This document shows positions 12,501 to 25,427 of a DNA stretch of 64,000 bases, piece after piece (positions within the stretch are counted from its first letter, which is position 1; each line of letters opens with the position of its first letter). Both the position numbers and the translations under genes were made by a program. Origin of the DNA: Progne subis subis (lineage: Eukaryota > Chordata > Aves > Passeriformes > Hirundinidae); contig JAKJHU010000085.1 in the NCBI GenBank assembly GCA_022316685.1, forward strand, positions 2,356,001 to 2,420,000. The letters run 5' to 3'. The notes under the pieces are model-generated. The model saw only the letters and a program-made list of their open reading frames with translations, was not told where the DNA came from and did not search any database.

Positions 12501-15500
12501 ACTTTGCCCTCCTGTGACCATTTTTGTTGTCCTCTCACTCCACTGCCTCCCTCCCCAGCCAGCAGAGCACTGCACACACATCTGGGGTGGGCACACTGAA
12601 ATCTAACCCAGCAGCAAAACAACCCCCAGTCCTGTTCCCTAAACCCTTCTCAAAGGGCTGGCTTTCTCAGCCTGCTGCTACTGCAGCCATTAAATTATTT
12701 CAGAGAAATAAAAATGACTAACATGTTTAAGACAGTTAAGAGATCAGCATTGTGGAAATGGTTTAGAGAAAGTTTTCCAAGGTGTATTACACCTCACATT
12801 TATCTCAGCTGAAGCTCACCTGCCAGCTTCTAATGCAACTCAAACCTTTAAGCTCTTATTATTTTATCTCCTTGTAAAACTGACATAGCTGCACTTGTCA
12901 GATTGTAGTTTTTCTTTTTAAATTCTCTGTTAGCTTTTAAGCTGTGCTGATGTCTGGCATACCTGGGCTGCATAAGTGATAGCTTCGAGCTGCAAAGCTG
13001 ACAACCAGCCACTGTCAATTGTTTCCTCTGATATCGATGTCTGGTACCACACATCAGGGGGAGTCACACTGGATAACGAGCTGGTTTCCACTACTGGGTC
13101 AGGATGACGTAGACCAATTTTTACTGGTGGAGAAAGAAGGGGAAGGAAGGCAGAGGATGAAAACAAAATACATAATCCTGTAGCTGCAGCACAAGCTATT
13201 ATATTTACACACACAACTTACAATTGTGATTGCAAAAGCTGAACTCAACAATGAGTATGTTTCACTGCAACAATCTGTCAAGTGTTAAACTGCATTGCAT
13301 ATGAAGAACACATTAATCTGAATTTCTAACTGCAATCTCAACTTTCTCTTCTCACCACCTTCCCACAATTTTTATGAGATTAAATAAAATTCACTTTATA
13401 GAAATTTGAAGTATTTGTATATTTGACTTGTTTGAGAAAAGCCAGTCTGAACCTTGTCTTCCCAAAAAGGCCAGAAGCAGCCTCAGGATGTCAGAATCAC
13501 AAAAGCAACATTCTTCTCGCTATTTATATAGTGCCATTTTTAAGCAGAATAAGAGGAGAAAAGATTTAGAACAGACGTGGTTTAATTGCTGACAGATCTC
13601 ATCAGTAACAACAAAAATTAACCATTTAGCTACAAACTCCCTGCAAAATTTTTTGCCTTGCTTTTACAGGTCACTGTGTTTAGCAAACGAGATAACAGCT
13701 TGTTGTCAATGGTACAACAAAGAAAAGAGGAAAAAGAGGAGATGGCAAATTAACAGCAGTAAAAGATTCACTGAAAAAGCAACCAAGAGCCAGTTCTAAG
13801 TAGTCAGCCAGGAACAATGCAGGAAGAATGTACTCAGGGTGATTTCACACCAAAAGACTCAAACTGGATTCCTAAGTGTAGCAGTGAGCACTGAATTCCT
13901 TTACGAAATTTCCTCTGAGGCACAAGGCATCTTAACAGATGTTTAAAAAAAAAAAGCCTGTTTTGGTTCATCAGTCATTATCTGCGAAACAAATACTGCT
14001 CAATGATACATTGAAGAATTTCTTTTCTCTTTAAAAATTCACTTATCTTCCAAATCTAAGTGCTACAGAAGATAAATTTCCTAGGAAAACCCACAACATA
14101 TTCGGGTCCTGTTAACTTCAGGCAGTATCTATTTTCTGTGGTAGCAATTACACAAGAGTAAATAAATTAACTCTCAAAGCATTCAGCCTTTTGATGTAAC
14201 AGGAGACCAGATCATACATTTTATTGGCATATATTCAGCGTAGGTCTCTGCATGGCCCATTTCTTCTTCATCTTCTTCCTCAGGTTCCTCCTCTTCTTTT
14301 ACTGCTGGCACTTTCTAGAATACAGAAATACCTGTGTTAGTCAAACAGCTCATTGTTATTATTCCATCTCCTGGAAATTAACATGAGAAAGAAAATGAGG
14401 ACAAACTTGCACTTCAATGTTTGAACACGTGTAAGGGACAAACCAGTGAATCGCTGGGGAAACGACACACAAATGTAGATTTCTTACACTCTGAACAACC
14501 CTCTAAAGACAAAATCAGGGAATTTCCTATTCTTTGCAAGATCAAGTACTCCAAACTCACATAAGCAGAATTAAGAAGAAATTCTTCTTACAGCATATTA
14601 AAACCAGACTATGACAAAGAAAATTGCTTTGAAAACATGACAGCCCTAATGTTCAAGTACTCCCCTGGAGTCTCCTGCAGTTCCACATTCATCATTTCAC
14701 AACCTTATAGTTAAATAGTCAGTTGTGTCCAGTACTCTCTGAAGCCTCACACTTACCCATTTACCATGACTCTGATCAATGTAAATATATCAATATTTGC
14801 AAAGCACTCAAAGATGAAAAATCAAACCTCTTCCACAATGAATGTTTAATACAAAAGAAGTGATCTGAAAAAGCCCTTCTGCATGGCAGTCACTGAGGAG
14901 GACAGCTCTTCCCAAACACCAGCCTGAGTCTAGCTATCAGTAAAGATCCCAAAACCTCAAGTGTTTACAGCATCAGAATGTAATTTTATTACATTCAGAA
15001 AATTGAATGATACTCAATTTACATCTTCAATTCAACTGCCCAGAAGGACAGCCATGCTAGGCAGAAGTCTTTCAGTTTCCTCATTGCTAGTGATTTTAGA
15101 AGAAAATGCTTTAACCCAGAGGAAATGCTGTGCTTATCACCTTTAATCAGAGCCACAGCAGCTTCTGCTAAGGACAGTAATTTCTCGAAATTGTCATTTA
15201 CTATCTAAGCTTGCTCTGCACAGCTGTTAACTTCACTCATCTAACCAAGTTTCATCTCGTGGAGCAACTGACCTTTTGAACAAACAGATGCACTTGACAG
15301 TTCCACCACACACAAGACAAGTATGAGTAACTCCTGAAAGTGGTCACAACTGTTTATGGCCAGCAACACATTGCTTTGACAAATGAGCCACTTGTGCCAC
15401 TTACCACAGTAGGTGAAAAACTCCTCATTTTAATGTCATTTATCCATATTCTTGCCACCTCCTTCGTGGAAGCCTCCTTCTTCACTGCACCATTGCTTAG

Positions 15501-18500
15501 GTCAGCTGCAAAAGAAAAGCTGTGCTTTACAGAATTCCCTCCAAACATCAGCTCAGATTAATGTGCTGCTCTATGAATGAGCTGTAAGAGAAGTTTAAAG
15601 TATCCAGGAGCACAATGATGCTTCAAGAACAAATTTGTAACAGGAGCCTTTAAGGAGATAATTTATTAACCTTCCTGTGCTCAGTCCCATTTCCACTGAA
15701 CTAGGAATAGAGCTCAGTACACAACTGAAATAATTTGCATAAGGATGGATGCAAAATACTGAAAGCAGCTGTCAAGCTTCCATCATATCAATGCATGTAA
15801 TAAACTTAGCATAATTGCCTCTAAAAACAATTAGGGCACTTGCACAAATAAATGTTTTCCTCAAAGACACTGCATAATTTAACTTCTTAATATTTTCCCA
15901 TCTAGAACTCCTGCTGCCTGAATTACATGAAAAGACCATTTTCCTTTCAAGAGCTTCTCTTTTCTACAAGTAATTGTCATTTTTTAAAATAAACACAAGG
16001 AAAGATCCAGAGACATGGGAACACAAATAAGATCAGGAATGCAGTTTTAGGACTTGCAGGTCTTCTTTTCACTATATTATACAGAAGCTACAAATTCAAC
16101 TGGTTTCTGCAGCTGTGCCACTCTAACAGTCACTGTGTGTTGGTGTCACCTATTCTGTGCTTCTCTGAGTTTTCACTTAATAGGACTGGCTTGTCCCCTT
16201 CTGCTTTCTCTCCTCCTCTTCCTCACCTCTACTCCCTGCCCCAACTTCAGCTCATGTCCCAACTTGGGTTTTGTCAACCACTCCCTAAGAGAAAACAATG
16301 ACACAAGAGGGACATTCTGGTTTTTTTTGTTTCAGTTCTAACAGACAGCTCCTGAACTGCACTCTGTCTGCATATGGAAAAATAGGTTATGCCAACCACA
16401 CCTACAAAATCAGCAAAGCTTGTTTCAGAGACAATGAATAACAAATCCAGAAAATGCCTGTGTATCTTTCAGAGAAAAAAAAAGCAGCAATAAAGATATT
16501 TTCAAACTGAACTAGTCTGATCTTAACCTCATGCTAAAATCAGGACAACTTGAAAGAGTTAAAGTTTCACACACATGCAGCTTTTTCCTTATACAAGCTG
16601 ACCACATGTTAGAGATAACATACAAGGGAATATTATGGAAGGAATCACAAAATGAAGATTTGGAGTGTGATAACAAAGTACTTGTGGCACTTAACTTACT
16701 GCAACATTTCAGAAGTAACATGAAAATAAACGGCAAGTTTTTAGGACTTGATTTCTTAAACAATAGATCTGATGCCTCCAATGAAACAAAGGGACAGATT
16801 TTCCTTTTGCAGGAGACACTTCACCTTACAAATCTAGTTTGGAAGAAGCTAAATAGAAAAAAGCACTAGTTCGTTGTAGTTCCAAGTACACACTAGAGCA
16901 GGAATTGGTGGAGACTCCAGTAACACAGCTAATAGACTGCAGTAATGTTCACAAATTCATTCTACCAATTTTCCAGCTGCAATCTGTCATTTTCCTCATT
17001 CCATGCAGTAAATCAAGAGTTTAATTTTTTAAATAAAATTTAAAATAAAATAGAATTTAAATACTACTTCACCCTGAATTCTAGCACTACCACAGGTAGA
17101 ATGAAATTTATCAGGTTTCCCGAACCACCTCACTTTACCAGGATATTGTACTAAGCCATGAAAATCCATGACGTGCAAAGATCTTCATTATTTCACCATT
17201 TGCCTAAAATCCTGTAATCACAAAGAAAGAAAACTCACTCGCTGCTGTTGCTACCGGTTGGGCAATATTAGGAGGTGGCTTCAATTTCATGAGTTCATTA
17301 AGACTGTTGTTCTTGAGCAGATCTTTCAGCTGAATCTGGTCCTTGGAAGGTGCAGTGGTCAAGGCATTGCGAACTGCTGGTGCTGCCACCGAGGGCCGAG
17401 TGGTTGTGCTGGTCTGGATGATCTTTGCTACAGTGATCGTTTGCCTCGAGGTGGTGACAGGCGTCGTTTTTGTCACCACTATTGTCGTCCCCAGAGTTGG
17501 AAGCTGATTGATTTGATTCAGCACAAAGGTTGTGGTGGATGGTGGTTGCTGGCGACAAAGCAGCAGAGGATTTTTCAGAAAACGGTCAAAAAGAAAGAGC
17601 AAACTTTATAAGACTTCATTTAGCACACAGGATGTAACAGTTTTTAAAGGACACTTGTAGTAAGAAATGTCTTCAATTGGCATGCTGAAGATGCCAGAGA
17701 AATCATCTTGTGCTGCAACAGTCTGAGCAAAAAGTATCACTCAATACATTGTACATATTTCAGAACGTTATTTTTAGAGTTTATTTTAGGGTAAGGAAAA
17801 GGAATAAAATAAAATGGAAAAACTCTTCACCCAGGTACAAGATGCGAGCACTACAGTTTCCCCCATATCTGATAAAGCCAGTTCAAAGCACTGCAAGACA
17901 GACCCAGTGCTGGCCAAGGCACAGCCAGTCAGTGTCACTGGCAGTGCCTGTGAGAAGGTATTTGTTTAACAACAGGCAAAAAACTGTTACACTATCAGCA
18001 AATCAGCAGCTGGGATGGAGGAGTGAATATGTGAGAAACCCCTGCAGACACCAAGGCCGGTGAAGGAAGGGGAGGAGGTGCCCCAGGTGCTGGAGCAGGG
18101 ACTCTCCTGCAGCCCTTGGAGGACCACGGAGGCCAGGAGTGAAGTTGAGCCCAGGACAAAGGAAGGAGTGGGGACAAGGTATTTTTAGATTTGTTCTTAT
18201 TTCTCATTTTCCTTCTCCATTGTTAACTGGCAATGAATTAATTTCCTTGAGTTGAGGCTGGTTTGCCCATGACAAATTGCTGATCTCCCTGTCCTTATCT
18301 CAACCCACGAGCCTCTCACCATCGTTTTTTGCCTCTGTACAACTGAGGTGGAAGAGTGAAAAAGCAGCTTAGTGGGCACTTGGTGCCCAGCCCTAGTTAA
18401 GCCCCCATCCCATCTAAATCCTGGAGCACCAGTTCTTACCCGAACATTTAATAAGGCTGGAGTAGACACAGTCTCTGGTTCTTGTTTCACAGCAGCTGCA

Positions 18501-19136
18501 GCCTCAGTCTCCAGGCCCAGTTCTAACGCACTAAGCGGTACTGACTGCAGAGGGAAGAAAGCAAACAAGTCAGCAGGAATTAAACCTTAAGGCTTTTGTT
18601 CCCAGTCTGTGCCTGAAGTGGCTGCACTCTGGCAGAGTGAAGGCCAGCATGGAGCTTAAACACGCTATTTCATTACACTCCTCATGCATTTTATTGTAGA
18701 GCAGCTAGACTCCAATGACATGAGAGCTCTCCATGGATACCCAACATTATGTCCCCATGTCATGTCCAGAATTAAGCGTATTTCTGTCTGTATTGACCTC
18801 AAGTGTTTCAGATTGCTTTTTGTATAGAAGTTTGCAATTAATTTGCAAGTCATTTTGCAATCTCAGTACTATTAGATTTTCTTAAGCAAGAAACTTAAGA
18901 AAACTCCACATGATTCAACCACTTGCTATGGGCATCATCCCCTTTAACCCTCCATCACAGCAAACCCAAGCTCTCCCTAACAACCCCAATGTTCTTGTTC
19001 TAACCTGCTGAACAGCTGGAGTTGGTGCTGGGTTTGCAAGAACCACATCTGGAGAGTCAATATCAAAGAGATCATTTGGACTGATTCCACTCTCACTCAA
19101 AGCAGCAAGCAACAGATCTTGTCCTGGCTCCACCAT
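163..19136 (-). CDS. SBNO1: SBNO1, strawberry notch homolog 1 (3' end off the left edge)
   Basis: Nuclear DExD/H-box helicase-like coregulator of the Strawberry notch family, linked in flies to Notch and EGFR transcriptional output. The ATG at 19136-19134 opens with [20 protein letters not shown], the known vertebrate N-terminus. I joined 28 coding exons on GT-AG borders; they total 3,762 nt (1,254 codons) with every phase matching. Order of parts: Ser/Thr/Pro-rich N-terminus, acidic stretch (about 223-234), helicase lobe 1 with Walker [12 protein letters not shown] (319-329) and DECH box (435-438), acidic Ser-rich linker (about 708-774), and lobe 2 with motif VI QQFGRTHR (974-981). The vertebrate protein is about 1,393 residues, so about 140 C-terminal residues lie beyond base 1. 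Exon coordinates are in the four segment entries below. Identity is near certain; borders come from consensus sites and frame, not from transcripts. Confidence 0.97.
2275..2326. repeat. Perfect 26-bp tandem duplication in an SBNO1 intron
   Basis: The unit starting GGTATTTATAATTCACAATA occurs twice back to back (2275-2300 and 2301-2326) without a mismatch. It lies in the intron between the exons at 2105-2204 and 2675-2746. Perfect identity suggests a recent event. It lies outside splice signals. Confidence 0.95.
4621..7162 (-). CDS. SBNO1: SBNO1 exons for the charged linker
   Basis: Exons in transcript order: 7162-7011, 6475-6278, 6010-5840, 5751-5582 and 4752-4621. They encode [20 protein letters not shown], a serine/aspartate/glutamate-rich tract ([20 protein letters not shown], then [11 protein letters not shown]), a lysine run (about residues 783-792), a Ser/Thr-rich stretch, and the leucine-rich [15 protein letters not shown] before [15 protein letters not shown]. 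The acidic tract is probably disordered. The acceptor of the 4752-4621 exon lies at the edge of a tandem duplication described separately. Confidence 0.95.
4754..4932 (-). repeat. Two-copy tandem duplication covering an SBNO1 intron 3' end
   Basis: Copy A spans 4754-4838 (85 bp) and copy B 4839-4932 (94 bp). They are nearly identical; B has about 9 extra bases after its CACCAAAA and a few substitutions. In transcript orientation copy B is followed by copy A, which supplies the working acceptor (TTCCCTTCCCAAG) of the exon starting at 4752. The matching point in copy B reads CCCAAT, so its acceptor AG is lost, but an AG follows a few bases later (4836-4835). Confidence 0.93.
7757..7773. repeat. 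(CA)n microsatellite in an SBNO1 intron
   Basis: An uninterrupted AC repeat of about eight units, between the exons at 7011-7162 and 7824-7921. It is probably polymorphic in length; no other role is visible. Confidence 0.9.
7824..12006 (-). CDS. SBNO1: SBNO1 exons for helicase lobe 1 (Walker A and DECH)
   Basis: Exons in transcript order: 12006-11873, 11730-11640, 10706-10545, 10055-9920, 9840-9735, 8548-8395, 8306-8124 and 7921-7824. The first carries the P-loop [11 protein letters not shown], expected to bind the ATP phosphates. The third encodes [20 protein letters not shown]. The fourth encodes [11 protein letters not shown] (motif II, Mg-ATP hydrolysis) and ends in the SAT motif at ASAT|G. 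Later exons encode [38 protein letters not shown] and [19 protein letters not shown], all characteristic of strawberry notch proteins rather than of SWI/SNF ATPases. All key ATPase residues are present, so catalytic potential is intact. The intron between the third and fourth exons is U12-type. Confidence 0.96.
10056..10544 (-). other. SBNO1: U12-type (minor spliceosome) intron of SBNO1
   Basis: Read on the minus strand, the intron starts GTATCCTTTT at 10544, matching the U12 5' splice-site consensus (A/G)TATCCTTT. It ends with TTCCTTAAT, a near-perfect U12 branch site, about 10 nt before the CAG acceptor at 10057-10056, with no long polypyrimidine tract. It interrupts the frame between FDGV and IVFDEC in phase 0, right before the DECH box. 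No other donor I read in the window shows this signature. Confidence 0.9.
12079..12250 (+). mobile_element. Degenerate old interspersed repeat, sauropsid SINE/LINE-like
   Basis: The text CATAAGAA, then GACCAGTGGTCCA, then TGTGTCGTGTGATCCATTC resembles a repeat common in turtle and crocodilian DNA, whose copies contain a CATAAGAA core, GACCAATGGTCCA and a later GTGATCCATCCCC. The match is from memory and quite decayed. I see no open frame or target-site duplication. It lies in the SBNO1 intron between 12007 and 12962. Confidence 0.4.
12963..19136 (-). CDS. SBNO1: SBNO1 exons for the N-terminal region (residues 1-302)
   Basis: Coding exons in transcript order: 19136-19005, 18544-18440, 17548-17239, 15505-15405, 14314-14218 and 13123-12963. 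The first coding exon probably starts at 19138, just 3' of a TTTTTCAG acceptor, so the 5' leader lies in an upstream exon. The 310-nt exon encodes a Thr/Pro-rich segment ([16 protein letters not shown]) expected to be largely disordered. The fifth exon encodes the glutamate cluster before [14 protein letters not shown]. The last begins the conserved region (KIGLRHPD, then [27 protein letters not shown]). At 17548 only one Gln follows NVR, where I remember two in human, suggesting a small acceptor difference. The first coding exon's donor (GTTAGA) is weaker than the others. Confidence 0.93.
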
Positions 19137-19138
19137 CT

Positions 19139-22100
19139 CTGAAAAAGAAAAGAAATGGAACTTTAAATACAAGTACACTTAATTCTGATTTAATTTTTGC
19201 CCCCACACAACTCCATTTTCTGGATTTAAGGGCATTCAGGGTGCACACTTGTACACACAGTTTCACTTTCTAGATTTGCTCTGGTCCTTTTGTTTATTTG
19301 AAGGCTTTTCAACATACCCGCCACATTTAAAAGCAGGGAAAATTCAATAGTTTACTACACAAAATGCTATCATACCCATAAACTTAAGACACCTTTTCTA
19401 GTCTTTGAGACACTACATTACAAGAAATACCAAGAGCAGAAATGGTGAGACCATGTTATGCTAATGATCCGTCTTTGTCGGTGAAGCAACAGCACGAGGG
19501 AAGCACAATTAAAACTCGTTTACTTTATCTTGTAACAAGTTAGTGATAAAGAGCCTATAAGGAAAGCTTTAATTTCTTGCTTGCCCTTACATTAGATTAC
19601 ATTCATTCACTGGAGGAGTTTTGTTTTGCATATGGAGAGAACAAACGTGCTACTATTACAGTATGTAACTGCTGATTAAATAGGACACTAACATCAGGTC
19701 ACGGACTCCTTTATGTGTAGGACAAGCAAAACTAATTTCAAAAAGCTATTCTAGACCGTATAAAAACTTATTAAAAAGCCAAATACTCCATATTTAAAGA
19801 TGAAGAGAGGAGATAACACGTTTCACTTGCTTAAGAAGGAAACCCATCTGCCCTAGTATTAAGATAAAAATTAAATGATTTCACTGAATTTGAGATGTTG
19901 CTTATACAGTCTAAAATACACCTCAAGCAGATCTCAATTTCACTCACCCTCTACATCCTTTAACACCCACAAAACATTGAAATCCAATGAAGCCAAACAC
20001 CTACTCTAAACCAGACAAGAGGACAAAATTCTTTGTTGGTATTTCAGATGTTCATTCACAAGACTCCAAAAGAGCATTCCCTTGCTTATCCCTTCTATAT
20101 GCACAGCTAAGCCACATCCAGCTGGCTGGTCACACATATTCCTCAGCACTTTTAGCAGAACAGGTAATTCTTGTAATAAGCTAAGCCTCGGGCACTCAGT
20201 TCTTACTCTTCCCAGTTTTAGTCTGTGCAATAGCAGGGAGAAACTTTTGGTTGTGGATTCACACCGAGATGGTGGCACCGCAAGTGAAAGGTACAGGGAC
20301 AAGGGGAAGATACATTTAAAGGCATCAAAGATTTAAAGATGCTCCAAATGGTATCAAAGCAATAAACAATTGGTGGGACTACTGAGCACACACAGCCCCA
20401 TCAAACACCACTTGCTTGTCAGAACCAGATTCTTCTTTCTTAAAGGCATTTGAGGCGACCAAATAAATTTGCAGAATGGTCTGGTTTGTTGCTATGAGGT
20501 ACAGAAAATATTATGTAGTATTAAGTCAGCTGGAAAATTTAATTGATACAGCACCATGATTAAAGGATGTCACCACCCACTAGCCTGTCTCCCAGAACCC
20601 TGAATGGGTCAACAAAAGTGGTAAGAACTGACTTTCAGTTTCACCTTTCATCCCAAAAAGATTGTGCTTTCTCCCTCAAAAAAGGGGACTATATATATAC
20701 ATTAATTAGGTAAGATAAATCCTTAATTTTCATCAGACTAAAATCTTAACAGTGACCATCACATCTAAGTTTACAAGTGTGCAGCATTGTTTACTAACTA
20801 GAAACAAGGTGAGGAGAAAAAAGTTTAAATATCCAGATGAAATTTTTACTCATCAATGCTTTTGGTGTTCAGAACTTGAGAGCAGCTACTGAAGATGAAT
20901 TTCTCCACAGAAGGGGAAGGAACTACCACAACTTATCCCATCAAAACAGCTCCAAAGCACTTTGAAACCATAACTTCACAGTATCCATCTGGGAAAAAGG
21001 CATGAGCACCCTTCCACACAGGGCAACACCTTTGCTCAAAGGACAAATAGACTAAAATGTCTGAATGTACAACAGGAAAAACCATCAGCTAATTAATTCG
21101 TTAGTCTGCATGGAGTTGTGATCACCCCACAGCTAAGCAAAGATATGACTAAAACTTGGTTGAGAGTTAAGGGACTGAACTGAATAGAGGCACAAAAAGG
21201 CAGAAGTTTGGGGCTTTTCACTAGGAGAACTAAGAGAAAATGAAAAGACTTAAGAACTTCTAGTCTGCTCTCACAGTATAGGAAGGAAAAGCCTTTCTAT
21301 GAAGTTGAGACTCAAAGCAAAACCAAAGCTAGACGAAAAACCCACACCAACACCACAAAAACATTTTCCTCAGCCGCTCTACAATGGTGTCACAACCCAT
21401 CACATCTGTTTCAAGTCCAGTTTAACATATCCACGATGCTGCTGACCTCAACGTGTTTAACCTTTAAAAATATGATGGCTGGTATTTTAAAAGTTTCAGA
21501 GTTCAGGAAAAAAAATTCATAGCAGTAATGCTTTCCTTGCTTATTCCAAAGTTTTCAGTAGATGACTGGTGATAGAAACTAGCAAAGCAATTTCTACAAT
21601 TTCAGAGTAAATATCTCCAGTTTAGAAGCATCCCTTTCTAGTGGGGCTGTTTTCATGTAAGAAATCCCCCAGCTGCACCTCTCTCCTGATACCCCAAATT
21701 TTAAATCTTAAAAATTCATGGGTTGCTCACAACCCAGCAAAAAGCCCCATAAAACAACAGCAATTGTTTGTCTGTCAGTTTGGACAATGAAAGTTTGACT
21801 AGTTTCATTTATTTTGTTTCTGTACAGTAGGAACAGAGCTGCATTGTTTGGAACAAAAGGAATTCTGAACTTCTAGAATTTTTACATTAGAAGTCACTGA
21901 ATATTTAACACCAATTTTAGGCTTTGTGCAACTTCCTAGCACCAATGCTGCCCACCATTCCCACTATAATTTAGCAAGGAAATTAAATGAGGAAGGAAAC
22001 AAAAAACCCAAAAAACACAGGAGAAGCTGCATTGTGATAATTTAATTTATTTTCTGTAGCACGTGCTGGTTAAGCTTAAAACATTATCAGGCTGAACCAG

Positions 22101-24538
22101 CTCCATAATCTTGCAAGGTAGGAGGCTCCAGGCTCCTCAGTTAACACAAGTGAAAGTGACTTTATCAAGCTCTGCAGCTCAGCCTTGGCAATACTATATA
22201 AGGACCTGTTTGCCACATCTTCAAAATCTCCAAAAGAAAATACTTATTAAAAAGTTGTGAATATTACAAGCTGTTCCCTGAGCAATTCATCACTCCAAGA
22301 ACTGTTTTGAGCATGTAGAATCTTGCAGATAAGATTGCCTATGTTTAGTGAGGCAGACCAATGTCACTGAGCAAGAATCAGCCTATTAAATAAAACTAAA
22401 AAAATGTATTTATAAAATTTAAATAGTAGTATCTTAATCTTTCTTTGTGTTAAGAAAAAGAAGCTGCTGCTATTTCAAGAAGGGCACCAAACACTTCTGT
22501 AAGGTGCTCTCCTGATGAAGAATACAGCTTAAAACTTTGATAAAGAGACGGTTTTGTGATCACTGCACATTATGTAAATAATTCCTGATTTAAAGATATA
22601 AAACCAGAATGCCATGTTTAATATCATGTCATGTATCCATGCCAACCTGGCTCTCTCTCTCCTTCCATTTTAGCTTTGGTACAAAGAAACAAAACAAAAA
22701 AAAAAGAAGAAAAAATATTCTAAAACACATGTCAAGCAACCTGCTCTGTTTCCCCTGAGAAGGATAATGGTAGAATCCCAAACAATGAAAAGCCTTTTGA
22801 TTTTTAGGTCTGTGAGTTACATATTGTAACACTGCACGCCTAAAGTGCTTATTGAAAAACCATAATCAATTATAGTATGCTAAGCTGGTCCAAAGCAAAC
22901 ATCACAATCAACCAGGCACTGCTATTCCCAAGCCCTTCACACACCTGGGCTCTGTGGTGCACCCAACTGGGGCACAAACAGCACCCAGCAACTTCTGCTC
23001 TTTTAGGAAAGGTTTATCCCACCGCCTTTTGGAGGAATACCTGTCACCTGAACAGGACTGGAAACCATTTATAATATCACACAAATATTGGAGTTGTAGA
23101 GACAAGACAGCTTTGCCCTGCAAATTCTCTGCCTGTCTATATTTCACATCTCCCTTTGCAGCCTCTCACAGCAGGGGTGTAAGGGCTGCTGAGCCCCATC
23201 CCACCCAACAGGATTCTCTGGATATCCATGTGGGCTCTGCTCATTTCACAGCCTTTGCCTCCAGAAGGCAACCTGAGTAACAGTAAAAAACCCCAAAAAC
23301 TTAACCAACCCAACCCCTTCTGGTCCTCTCCAAGTCACCATCCAATCAAAGAGCAAAACCCTAATTAATGAACTCACTCATCCTTCCATGCCCTAACCTC
23401 AAGACTAGCAGTTAATTTTGCATTTACACGTACAAAGGTGTTCTCATAAAACTCCTAAGTTAACTCCAATCCTAGAAAAATCATCCCCATTTTTTCCAAG
23501 GCTGGTTACCACTCAAATGTCAAAGCTTTCAAGGACGCGAGGGACACTTCAGGGCACTGTGGGGTTCAACTCTGCCTCAATGCTTTTTAATGACTGTTCT
23601 ACAAAATTTATAACTATAATGTTTCACAGTCTGCAAATCGGAAATTCAGAAGCTTTGAAAATATTAAGAGATTTAACAATACAATATTTTGGCATGAAAT
23701 TGGCTTTCAGACTAAAAGGCTGGAGTTGGTAATTTGGCCAGTAGTGAAAGTTTTCAAGAAATAAAAACTCAAAGGAATAAAAGCAGCATGTGAGCATAAG
23801 GATCCTTAGTTTCAGGCTGGGAGTCCAGGTGCGTCTCAAACCACCATTACCTATATCCACGACCTGCTCCAATGGCTTTTAGACTAGCTCTCAGCCAGTT
23901 TTGAAACCAAAGTAGTAGTCTGGACAAAAAGACAAACTGCCCACGTTTTACTTCTAAATATTAAGACTGCATACAAATATAACATCTCATGGCTGTGAAG
24001 CAGATACAGAATACCAATCCAAATGTCACGTTATTACACAATTTCAGTTCTTGCTTTACAACATGAACAACAGATTTTCAATTTTGGGGAAGGGCAGCTT
24101 TCAAAACATTAATGTATGCTTTTAAATTATTTTAATCCAGACACAACCTTGGTAGTCTAAAGCCAAATAGTCTCACACTGAGTTAATTCCTAACTTTACA
24201 CTGTGTTGTTTGATCACACTTTTTTTTTTTTTTTTTTTTTTACTTATTCTGGAGTACCAGAGTATCAATTCAAGTTTGGTTGTTGTTTTTTTTTTTAAAG
24301 CATTTACAAAATTTGCCTCATCTTTAACAGGTATCAAACACGTAGAACCAGCCTATAAATGCCTGAAAGAAAGTACAAGAATTCTAATTTATGCTCTCAA
24401 ATGCAGTGTGGAACCTGGTCAGCTAAAAATAATAAAGAAACAACCTAAAAAAAACCCCCCAAAAAACTAGAAGAAAACCCCAAAAGGCCTCTTCCCCATC
24501 AGACTGTAGGGGCATTTCTACGTTAAACTATTACTTAC
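19139..24538 (-). other. SBNO1: First long SBNO1 intron(s), no gene seen
   Basis: About 5.4 kb between the first coding exon and the nearest candidate leader exon. It is AT-rich with short ORFs only, none resembling a protein I know. It holds a 22-T run at 24220-24241, several shorter A runs and no recognisable transposon. Long first introns often hold enhancers, but I cannot point to a specific element. Confidence 0.7.
24220..24241. repeat. Run of 22 T
   Basis: Homopolymer in the first SBNO1 intron. No flanking target-site duplication or SINE body was recognised, so it is listed only as a simple repeat. Confidence 0.95.
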
Positions 24539-24740
24539 CCTAGCAACCTCTGTTTGAGGTGCGCTCGTTAAGAGTCCCTGGACTTTGAGGCCGTGTCTGT
24601 CGCCGCGGTTCAGCTCTCCGAGAGCAGCGGGGCCCCGGAGGTCTCGGAAGGGCGGGGAAGCCCCCGGGGGAGGCGACGGGAGAGACGGGGGTCGGCGGCT
24701 CCTGCCCCGCCACCTTCCCACCAACACGTGTTCCCGACAT
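24539..24740 (-). other. SBNO1: Candidate SBNO1 noncoding leader exon, downstream option
   Basis: On the minus strand GTTGCTAGG is followed by the strong donor GTAAGTAA at 24538. It sits at the left edge of the CpG island and would splice to the acceptor at 19139. The upstream border is unknown, so the end given is only a guess. It could be an alternative first exon or a second leader exon. CACGTG occurs nearby at 24725-24730. Confidence 0.45.
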
Positions 24741-25427
24741 AAACTTCCGGGTTGGGCCAGAATCGGCTGCGTAATCCTGTCCCATGCGCGACTTTTTGTT
24801 CCCAGACCTTCACCTCTTTAAAGATCCCTTCAACAGCACCGCGATCCCGGCGGAGGGCGGGAGGGCTCCGTCTCACGGCGGCTTTCGGAGCCGCTCCGGC
24901 ACCATAAATCAAACACCCCCATCCCCCCCGCTTCGTCTCTCCATTTCAAACCTCAACAATCACCGGCCGCGGAAAGAGCGCACAAAGGCGCGGGCCGGGC
25001 CGGGGGGCCCTGCCCGCGCAGAGATGCGGCGGGGGGGCGGCCGAACCCACCGCCGCGCCCGCCCCCGTTAGAGGCGCTTCCCCAGAACCGGGGGGCCCCG
25101 CCGCCCGCCCCCGGGCACGAAGTTCGCGGGACAACCGGGGCTCCGCCGGGGCGGCGGCGGCGGCGCCTCCCCCGCCCGCCGCACCGCCCCCGGCCCACCG
25201 GGACCCCTGCGGGGGCGGCCGCACAGCCTTCCGGGGCTGACAGACCGAGAGAAACGCGGACCCGCTCCCAGCACAACGGGTCCTCCCCGGACACCCCCGC
25301 GCCGCCGCCGCGGGCCCCGGTGTGGAACTGAGGGGAGGAAACCCCCGGGGCGGCTCCGCAACGCGGAGAGAGGCCAGAAGCGGCCAAACAGGCGCGACGC
25401 CAGGCAAAATGGCAGCGCGGGACTTAC

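Larger units (their letters stand above)
301..17238 (-). other. SBNO1: SBNO1 introns longer than about 300 bp
   Basis: The longest are 15506-17238, 8549-9734, 13124-14217, 4753-5581, 12007-12962, 10707-11639, 3503-4620 and 301-719. Besides the repeats listed separately they contain AT-rich unique sequence, short A or T runs and no coding pattern. A CTCF-like motif (TGCCCTCTTGTGG) lies at 4041-4053 in the 3503-4620 intron. I found no tRNA, snoRNA box pair or nested gene, but could not test RNA folding. Confidence 0.75.

Noticed and set aside
24220..24241. T22 run as the tail of a retroposed gene
   Set aside because: No gene-like body or target-site duplication next to it.
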